Under the pieces are notes generated by a model. The model saw only the letters and a program-made list of their open reading frames with translations. It was not told the DNA's origin and ran no database searches. Below are positions 58,121 through 64,000 of a DNA stretch of 64,000 bases, piece after piece. The position numbers and the translations under genes are program-made. Source of the stretch: Streptomyces sp. NBC_00094 (GTDB lineage: Bacteria; Actinomycetota; Actinomycetes; Streptomycetales; Streptomycetaceae); assembly GCF_026343125.1 (NCBI RefSeq), contig NZ_JAPEMB010000001.1, positions 4,531,501 through 4,595,500 of the forward strand, in the 5' to 3' direction. Numbering within the stretch: the stretch's first letter is position 1; the number at the start of each line of letters is the position of its first letter.

Positions 58121-58972
58121 ATGGCTTGTCCGCAGTCTAACGCGGTCGTGTCCGCGTACCCCGTTCCGTTCGAGATCCCCGTCGACGCGCCCCGCTCCGG
58201 GGTGATCCGGGTGCGGTTCCGGCATACCGACCGGTTCACGATCATCGGCAATCACCTCGCCCAGCACCCGAGCCTGTCGGCCGCGGCTATCGGGCTCGGC
58301 GTGCACATCCAGTCGCTGCCCGAGGGCGCCGACTGCACCGTCAAGACGCTCACGAACCGGTTCACGGAAGGTGAGATCACCATCCGACGCGCGCTCAACG
58401 AGCTTGTGGTGGAGGGGTATCTGGAGCGGCACCGCGTTCCGCTCGGGGGTGGGCGGTTCGCCACGCGGATCGTGTCGTACGACAAGCCCGGGTGCGGGCT
58501 GCCGGTACGGCGCGCGGCGGCGCCCGTCGAGCCCGAGCCCGAGCCGGTACCGGCAGAGCCCGTACCGGACGACGTGCCGTTCCCGGAACCTGCCGACCTC
58601 CCCTGCGGGCCCGCCGTCGGCCTTCTCGCGCGGCTGCGGACCGTCGACTCCCGGCTCCTGCTGCCCTGGCGGGACGTCCTGCGGCTCGCTCCCGCCGTCG
58701 AGCGGTGGCTGGCCCGGTCGGCGACTCCGGCCCAGGTCACGCGTACGCTCACGGCCGGCCTGCCGCCCGCCCACGTGCCCATCCACCACCCCGGACGGTT
58801 CATCGAGCACCGCCTCGGCGCGCTGATGCCGCCCCCGCTCTCCGCCGCGCCGCCGCCGGCGGCGGCCGAGGGGCCCGCGCCGCTGATCACCTGCGACGGG
58901 TGTGACCGCGCCTTCCGCAGCCACGATCCCGACGCCGTGTGTGCCGACTGCCAGGCGGCGGCGGCCGACTGA
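58121..58972 (+). CDS. Winged-helix DNA-binding protein with C-terminal zinc ribbon
   Basis: 283 aa. The N-terminal half (RHTDRFTIIGNHLAQHPSLS then VKTLTNRFTEGEITIRRALN, ELVVEGYLERHRVPLGGG) is a winged-helix domain of the type seen in Streptomyces replication/transfer-associated and regulatory proteins. A Pro/Glu linker follows, then a helical middle and a zinc ribbon (CDGCDRAFRSHDPDAVCADC). It neighbours a long inverted repeat. GTG/ATG choice: ATG at 58121, with AGGAAGAG 14 bases upstream, a long spacing. Role unknown. Confidence 0.78.
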   Translation: MACPQSNAVVSAYPVPFEIPVDAPRSGVIRVRFRHTDRFTIIGNHLAQHPSLSAAAIGLGVHIQSLPEGADCTVKTLTNRFTEGEITIRRALNELVVEGYLERHRVPLGGGRFATRIVSYDKPGCGLPVRRAAAPVEPEPEPVPAEPVPDDVPFPEPADLPCGPAVGLLARLRTVDSRLLLPWRDVLRLAPAVERWLARSATPAQVTRTLTAGLPPAHVPIHHPGRFIEHRLGALMPPPLSAAPPPAAAEGPAPLITCDGCDRAFRSHDPDAVCADCQAAAAD

Positions 58973-59012
58973 GCCCCCGGGCTGTCAGCCCCTGGGCCGT
59001 CAGCCCGGGCCG

Positions 59013-59873
59013 TCAGGCCTTGCGGCGGCGGGTGAAGAAGACCGCCGCCGCGCCGAGAACCACGATCGCGCCGCCGACGACGGCGAGGGTGGTGGTGGCG
59101 CCGGAGGAGCCGGTCTCCGCGAGGTTCTCGCCGGGTGCCGGAGTGGTGGGCGCCGTGGTGGTGGGCGTCGGGGCCGGGGCGGAGGAGGTCGTGGTCGTGG
59201 GGGCGGGCGTGGCAGTGGGGGTGGGGGTTGCGGCCGGGGTCGACGTCGACGTCGTGGGTGACGGCGTCGCGGTCTGCGTCGGCTGGGTGCTCGCGCCCTG
59301 GATCTTGAAGGCGTCGTTGCCGTTCGACGTCGCCCGGCAGTCGACCTCCTTGCCGGTGTCCGGGAAGCGGTAGACGTCCGCGAAGCCGCCGATGAAGGCG
59401 AACTCGACGAACATCGGATCCTGGGGGAGCGGGCCGGACTTGACGCGCAGGTCGTAGTCCTTGGTCTCGCCGGCCTTCAGCGACGGGATCACGTCGATGT
59501 TCTTCGACCCCATGTCCAGGAGGTCGTGCCAGCTTCCGTCGGCGGCCTTCATCTGGAACTGGAGGTACTCGAACGTCGGGTCCTCGAACTCGGCCTGGCG
59601 CCAGGGGTACGCCGTCACCTCGACGTCCGACAGGTCCTTGTCGCCGATGTTGGCCACCGAGCCCTTGATCGGCTGCCAGTCGCCGCCCACGAGAACCGGG
59701 TCGGTGACCTCGACCTTCGCGACGAGCGACTTCTGCTCGTAGTCCCCGTTGGCCGTCGACACCTCCGTGCAGGAGGGCAGTCGGGCCGGGGCCTCCGCCG
59801 CGTGGCCGGCGGGGGAGGACAGGAACAGGGCGGCGGTGGTGAGGGCCACGATGGCGGTCGGGCGGATCTTCAT
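59013..59873 (-). CDS. Sortase-anchored (LAETG) secreted surface protein
   Basis: 286 aa, read from 59873. A signal peptide (IVALTTAALFLSSPAGHAAEA), an all-beta domain of about 150 residues (VEVTDPVLVGGDWQPIKGSV, LKAGETKDYDLRVKSG), a Thr/Pro/Ala-rich wall-spanning linker, then NLAETGSSG, a hydrophobic segment and RRRKA. LAxTG is the class E sortase signal of Streptomyces, so it should be covalently attached to peptidoglycan. The linker DNA is repetitive. Confidence 0.9.
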   Translation of the reverse strand: MKIRPTAIVALTTAALFLSSPAGHAAEAPARLPSCTEVSTANGDYEQKSLVAKVEVTDPVLVGGDWQPIKGSVANIGDKDLSDVEVTAYPWRQAEFEDPTFEYLQFQMKAADGSWHDLLDMGSKNIDVIPSLKAGETKDYDLRVKSGPLPQDPMFVEFAFIGGFADVYRFPDTGKEVDCRATSNGNDAFKIQGASTQPTQTATPSPTTSTSTPAATPTPTATPAPTTTTSSAPAPTPTTTAPTTPAPGENLAETGSSGATTTLAVVGGAIVVLGAAAVFFTRRRKA

Positions 59874-60032
59874 CAGGAGTTACCTCTCACGGGTGTCCGC
59901 TGACACCCCGGGTGCGACAGTCGTTCGTAAGGACGACTGCCGAGACTCCTGAAGGGTTGCGCCCCGCACGGCGTTCGTGTCGGCACCCACGCCCGGCACC
60001 CACGCCCGGCACCGATGTCCCGCGCCTCGCGG

Positions 60033-62441
60033 CTACGTCGGGAACCTCTTGCTCACCCAGCGGTACGACACCTCCAGGAGCACCCCTCCCGCCGCCGCGA
60101 TCACGACCGCCGCCCACGGCATCGTCGTGCCGACCAGTTTCAGGGCGAAGAAGTCCTGGAGCCAGGGGACGACGAGGACCAGGACGAAGGCGCCGGCCAT
60201 CGTGGCGACCAGGGTGAGGCGCCACCACGTATAGGGGCGGGCGATGATCGCCAGGACCCACATGGAGACCAGGAAGAGGGTGAGGGTGGCCGCGCTCGTC
60301 TCCGCTTCCAGGGCGCCTTCGCCGGTGTAGTGGTGGCGGGCGAGGAGGTACGTGGTGAAGGTGGCCGCCGCCGCGATGACGCCGCCCGGGATCGCGTACC
60401 GCATCACCCGCCGGACGAAGTTCGGCTTCGCCCGTTCCTTGTTGGGGGCGAGGGCGAGGAAGAAGGCCGGGACGCCGATCGTCAGGGTGGAGAGGAGCGT
60501 GAGGTGGCGGGGGAGGAAGGGGTACTCGACCTGCGAGCAGACCACCAGGACGGCCAGGAGCACCGAGTAGACCGTCTTGGTGAGGAAGAGGGTGGCCACG
60601 CGGGTGATGTTGCCGATGACCCGGCGCCCTTCCGCCACCACCGACGGAAGCGTCGCGAAGGAGTTGTTCAGGAGGACGATCTGGGCCACCGCGCGCGTCG
60701 CCTCCGAGCCCGAGCCCATCGAGACGCCGATGTCCGCGTCCTTCAGCGCCAGCACGTCGTTCACGCCGTCGCCCGTCATCGCGACCGTGTGGCCGTGGGA
60801 CTGGAGCGCCGCCACCATGTCCCGCTTCTGCTGCGGGCTGACCCGGCCGAAGATCGCGTTCTCGTCGAGGATCTTCGCCATCTCCTCCCGGTCCGTGGGG
60901 AGCGTGCGGGCGTCGACCGTGCTCTCGGCGCCCGGCATGTCGAGCTTCCCGGCCACCGCTCCCACCGAGACCGCGTTGTCGCCCGAGATGACCTTCGTGG
61001 CGACGTTCTGGTCGGCGAAGTACGCGAGGGTGTCGGCCGCGTCCGGCCGCAGCCGCTGTTCCAGGACGACGAGCGCGGTCGCCCGGGCGCCGGCGGTCAC
61101 CTCGGGGGCGTCGAGCTCGTGGACCGTACGGGCGAGGAGGAGGACCCGGAGGCCCTGCTCGTTGAGGTGGTCGATCTCCGTGAGGGTCGGGTCCCCGGTC
61201 GGGAGGAGGACGTCGGGGGCGCCCAGCAGCCACGTCGAGTTCTCGCCGTTGCCTTCACTGAAGGCCGCCCCGCTGTACTTGCGCGCCGAGGAGAACGGCA
61301 GTGACTCCGTGCAGCGCCAGTCCACCGAGTCCGGGTAGGCGTCGATGATCGCCTGCAGGGAGGCGTTCGGGCGCGGGTCCGATTCACCCAGCGCGCCGAG
61401 GACCTTGCGTACGTACTCCTCGTCCGAGCCGTTGAGGGGACGGAGCTCCGTGACGTCCATGCCGCCCTCGGTCAGCGTGCCCGTCTTGTCGAGGCAGACG
61501 ACATCGACGCGGGCGAGGCCCTCGATGGCCGGGAGCTCCTGGACGAGGCACTGCTTGCGGCCGAGGCGGATGACGCCGATCGCGAAGGCCACGGAGGTGA
61601 GGAGGACGAGGCCCTCGGGAATCATCGGGACGATGCCGCCGACCGTGCGGGCGATCGAGTCCTTGAGGTCGTTGTCCTTGACGACCAGCTGGCTGAGGAT
61701 CAGCCCGATCGCGGTCGGGACCATCATCCACGTCACGTACTTGAGGATCGTGGAGATGCCGCTGCGCAGCTCGGAGTGGACGAGGGTGAAGCGCGAGGCC
61801 TCCTCGGCGAGCTGCGCCGCGTACGCCTCGCGGCCGACCTTGGTGGCGGTGAAGGCGCCGCCGCCGGCGACCACGAACGAGCCGGACATCACCGGGTCGC
61901 CGTGCTGTTTCACCACCGGGTCCGCCTCGCCCGTGAGGAGCGACTCGTCGATCTCCAGGCTGTCGGCCTCGGCCACGACCCCGTCGACGACGCACTTGTC
62001 GCCCGGGCCGAGCTCGATCAGGTCACCGAGGACGATCTCGGAGGTGGACAGCTCGGCGGCGGCGCCGTCGCGCCGGACGGTCGGTTTCGCCTCACCGATG
62101 ACCGCCAGACCGTCGAGGGTCTTCTTGGCGCGGAGCTCCTGGATGATGCCGATGCCGGTGTTCGCGATGATCACGAAGCCGAAGAGGCTGTCCTGGATCG
62201 GCGCGACGAAGAACATGATCACCCACAGCACGCCGATGATCGCGTTGAAGCGGGTGAAGACGTTGGCCCGGACGATGTCGGTGGTCGAGCGCGAGCTGCG
62301 CACGGGTACGTCGTTGACCTCGCCGCGTGCGACGCGCTCGGCGACCTCGGCGGAGGTCAGCCCGGCCGGGCGGTGCACGACGGGCGGCTCCACCGCCTCG
62401 GCCTCGCTGCCGTCCGTGTCGATCTTCGCCCGCTGAGTCAT
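60033..62441 (-). CDS. CtpE-like cation-transporting P-type ATPase
   Basis: 802 aa, read from 62441. Actuator LLTGEADPV, membrane motif PMIPEGLVLLTSVAFA, phosphorylation site CLDKTGTLTEGGMDV, nucleotide domain KYSGAAF and hinge TGDGVNDVLALKDADIG. No heavy-metal domain or CPC motif. The PMIPEGL motif and overall length fit mycobacterial CtpE, implicated in calcium uptake and cell-surface integrity. Ten or so membrane segments. Upstream lies a strong hairpin that ends the neighbouring DUF2530 gene. Confidence 0.9.
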   Translation of the reverse strand: MTQRAKIDTDGSEAEAVEPPVVHRPAGLTSAEVAERVARGEVNDVPVRSSRSTTDIVRANVFTRFNAIIGVLWVIMFFVAPIQDSLFGFVIIANTGIGIIQELRAKKTLDGLAVIGEAKPTVRRDGAAAELSTSEIVLGDLIELGPGDKCVVDGVVAEADSLEIDESLLTGEADPVVKQHGDPVMSGSFVVAGGGAFTATKVGREAYAAQLAEEASRFTLVHSELRSGISTILKYVTWMMVPTAIGLILSQLVVKDNDLKDSIARTVGGIVPMIPEGLVLLTSVAFAIGVIRLGRKQCLVQELPAIEGLARVDVVCLDKTGTLTEGGMDVTELRPLNGSDEEYVRKVLGALGESDPRPNASLQAIIDAYPDSVDWRCTESLPFSSARKYSGAAFSEGNGENSTWLLGAPDVLLPTGDPTLTEIDHLNEQGLRVLLLARTVHELDAPEVTAGARATALVVLEQRLRPDAADTLAYFADQNVATKVISGDNAVSVGAVAGKLDMPGAESTVDARTLPTDREEMAKILDENAIFGRVSPQQKRDMVAALQSHGHTVAMTGDGVNDVLALKDADIGVSMGSGSEATRAVAQIVLLNNSFATLPSVVAEGRRVIGNITRVATLFLTKTVYSVLLAVLVVCSQVEYPFLPRHLTLLSTLTIGVPAFFLALAPNKERAKPNFVRRVMRYAIPGGVIAAAATFTTYLLARHHYTGEGALEAETSAATLTLFLVSMWVLAIIARPYTWWRLTLVATMAGAFVLVLVVPWLQDFFALKLVGTTMPWAAVVIAAAGGVLLEVSYRWVSKRFPT

Positions 62442-62561
62442 GTTTTCGACGGTACGACCGGAACGGGTCGGTCACCTGCCGAGGAACGCGAAGATCGGAC
62501 CGGGGGAGGACGGGAATCGTCCTGTGGCACTACGCGGGCCCTGAGGGCCGTGGCCTGTGCG

Positions 62562-62624
62562 GGGGCCTGGGTCCGTGGCGCCGCGCGGGTCCCTGAGGCC
62601 TGTGGCGCCACGGACCCAGGCCCC
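62562..62624 (-). terminator. Perfect 21-bp hairpin downstream of the DUF2530 gene
   Basis: Arms 62562-62582 and 62604-62624 are exact inverse copies (21/21) with a 21-nt loop. The motif cctgaggcctgtggcgcc also occurs twice (62592-62609 and 62623-62640). The structure ends 26 bp from the DUF2530 stop and 121 bp before the ATPase start, fitting a terminator. Confidence 0.8.
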
Positions 62625-62649
62625 TGAGGCCTGTGGCGCCGCTCGGGTC

Positions 62650-62979
62650 CTACGCGTCCGGTGCCCGCTCGTCCGAAGGCGCCGCTTCCGCCGAAGGTGC
62701 CGCTTCCGCCGGCCGCGTCGCTTCCGCCGACCGTTCCGCCTCGTGCCGCTTGATCGCCGCGTCACGCCCCCGTACGTACCAGATGCCGATCAGGCCGAGC
62801 CCGGCACCCGCGAGGCAGGTCCACACCCACCAGGTCAGGTCCCGGTCGTCGAACCAGCCGTAGAAGGGGACCTGGACGAGGAAGAGGACGAACCAGAGGA
62901 TCGTGCCGCCGGTGATGGTGGCGACTACGGGCCCTTCGAGGGGCTCGGGTGCCGCGTGCTTCGGTGTCCACTTCGCCAT
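62650..62979 (-). CDS. DUF2530-family membrane protein
   Basis: 109 aa, read from 62979. Two hydrophobic segments (VATITGGTILWFVLFLVQVPF and WWVWTCLAGAGLGLIGIWYV), then a charged tail with Ala/Glu/Ser repeats (AEATRPAEAAPSAEAAPSDE). The DUF2530 family is restricted to actinomycetes and is usually found, as here, next to an NCS2 permease. Function unknown. Confidence 0.9.
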   Translation of the reverse strand: MAKWTPKHAAPEPLEGPVVATITGGTILWFVLFLVQVPFYGWFDDRDLTWWVWTCLAGAGLGLIGIWYVRGRDAAIKRHEAERSAEATRPAEAAPSAEAAPSDERAPDA

Positions 62980-63132
62980 GGGCTCAGTCTAGGTGGCGGA
63001 AATTCGTACCCACGCATGGTCTACGCGCGGAGATAGACGCTCGCTCGTTCATGTGTTCATACTGAAACGGTTTGCCTCTGGCGAGTTTCTCTCGTATGAA
63101 CCGCCAAACGGATCTCCCGATGAGGAACCCCC

Positions 63133-64000
63133 ATGAGCACCACGGCCGCCGCCAAGGCCACATCCCCCGAGCCCGCCTCCCCCCAGGAGCCGACCTCGGG
63201 CCTCGACCGCTACTTCAAGATCTCCGCGCGCGGTTCCACCGTCGCCCGTGAGGTACGGGGCGGTTTCGCCACCTTCTTCGCGATGGCCTACATCATCGTG
63301 CTGAACCCGATCATCCTCGGCAGCGCCAAGGACATGTACGGGCACCAGCTCGACGGTGGCCAGCTCGTCACCGCGACCGTCCTGACGGCGGCCTTCTCGA
63401 CGCTGCTCATGGGTGTCATCGGCAACGTCCCGATCGCCCTCGCCGCCGGTCTCGGCGTCAACACGGTCGTCGCGCTGCAGCTCGCCCCGAAGATGTCCTG
63501 GCCGGACGCCATGGGCATGGTCGTCCTCGCCGGCATCGTCGTGATGCTGCTCGTCGCGACCGGTCTGCGCGAGCGCGTCATGAACGCCGTCCCGGTCGGC
63601 CTGCGCAAGGGCATCGCGATCGGCATCGGCCTCTTCATCATGCTCATCGGCCTCGTCGACTCGGGCTTCGTCTCCCGTATCCCCGACGCCGCGCACACCA
63701 CCGTCCCGCTCCAGCTCGGCAGCGACGGTCACCTGAACGGCTGGCCGGTCCTCGTCTTCATCCTGGGCACGCTGCTCACCCTCGCCCTGATCATCCGCAA
63801 GGTGCCGGGCGCCATCCTGATCTCGATCGTCGCCATGACGGTCGTGGCCATGGTGATCGACGCGGTCGCGACCGTGCCCTCCTGGGGCCTCACCACCCCG
63901 CAGTGGCCGGGCAACCCCGTCGCCTCGCCCGACTTCGGTCTGGTCGGCGAGGTCAGCCTCTTCGGCGGCTTCGAGAAGGTCGGCCTGCTGACCGGCGTCC
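63133..64000 (+). CDS. NCS2-family (AzgA-like) purine permease, 3' end outside the window
   Basis: The first 289 codons are present; no stop occurs before base 64000. After a short tail comes REVRGGFATFFAMAYIIVLNP, then VIGNVPIALAAGLGVNTVVAL, TGLRERVMNAVPVGLRKGIA and IGIGLFIMLIGLVDSGFV, the conserved NCS2/AzgA family sequence for adenine/guanine/hypoxanthine:proton symport. The ATG at 63133 has GAGGAAC upstream. Divergent from the DUF2530 gene across 153 bp, which contains GTTCATACTGAAAC. Confidence 0.93.
   Translation, partial: MSTTAAAKATSPEPASPQEPTSGLDRYFKISARGSTVAREVRGGFATFFAMAYIIVLNPIILGSAKDMYGHQLDGGQLVTATVLTAAFSTLLMGVIGNVPIALAAGLGVNTVVALQLAPKMSWPDAMGMVVLAGIVVMLLVATGLRERVMNAVPVGLRKGIAIGIGLFIMLIGLVDSGFVSRIPDAAHTTVPLQLGSDGHLNGWPVLVFILGTLLTLALIIRKVPGAILISIVAMTVVAMVIDAVATVPSWGLTTPQWPGNPVASPDFGLVGEVSLFGGFEKVGLLTGV

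Overview
The window is high-GC actinomycete DNA (roughly 73% G+C, third codon positions almost all G/C, GTG starts common) and looks like a Streptomyces chromosome. Supporting markers: futalosine-pathway menaquinone genes, an XPB-type helicase with its usual partner, a sortase-E substrate ending in LAETG, DUF2530, DUF2771 and DUF3027 proteins, a CsoR copper regulon, a DmdR-type iron box, and very rare TTA codons in two genes. I see no rRNA, tRNA, CRISPR array, transposase or integrase.

Layout. 1-3021: 3' part of an indigoidine synthetase (oxidase, carrier and thioesterase domains), then a methyltransferase. 3050-7583: secreted fascin-like/endonuclease fusion, small proteins, LysE exporter, amino-acid permease. 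7537-11078: TetR regulator with divergent MFS exporter and flavin reductase/MBL genes that share operator-like sites. 11111-13384: repeat-rich small protein, RibD-like reductase, WXG-like glycine-rich protein. 13476-21330: an unusual group of a PIG-L deacetylase (divergent), asparagine-synthetase-like amidotransferase, PrpF-like isomerase, an SDR with Phe in place of the catalytic Tyr, a MetRS-like protein without KMSKS, and an MshA-like glycosyltransferase whose start codon lies in a perfect 21-bp hairpin. This is the best candidate for an undescribed pathway. Its three enzyme types resemble mycothiol synthesis (GT4 + PIG-L + aaRS-like ligase), but with different companions. 21548-24128: small secreted peptide beside two paralogous LuxR-type regulators, one with a TTA codon.

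24419-33410: Fur regulator, methyltransferase, GNAT, BlaI/M56 pair, then a copper block (csoR, copA, copZ, secreted His-rich protein, cutC) with four CsoR-like operators; one operator fronts an unannotated-size 51-residue Cys-containing ORF. 33666-43807: kinase-like protein, a TTA-containing membrane protein, HelD-like helicase, small proteins, XPB helicase with its Helicase_C_3/WYL-like partner, and a HAAS-domain membrane protein. 43897-46813: iron-siderophore ABC importer (two permeases and an ATPase, no binding protein) behind an iron box. 46918-50475: HAD phosphatase, membrane protein, cold-shock protein, mqnD-mqnB, DUF2771 lipoprotein. 50700-56891: MFS protein, DUF3027 protein and a 1,045-residue Hsp90/sacsin-type ATPase.

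56892-58120 has no gene but holds a near-perfect long inverted repeat (arms about 340 bp). 58121-64000: winged-helix protein with zinc ribbon, LAETG surface protein, CtpE-like P-type ATPase, DUF2530 protein, and the start of an NCS2 purine permease that runs off the window. Tandem and hairpin repeats occur in many intergenic spaces.
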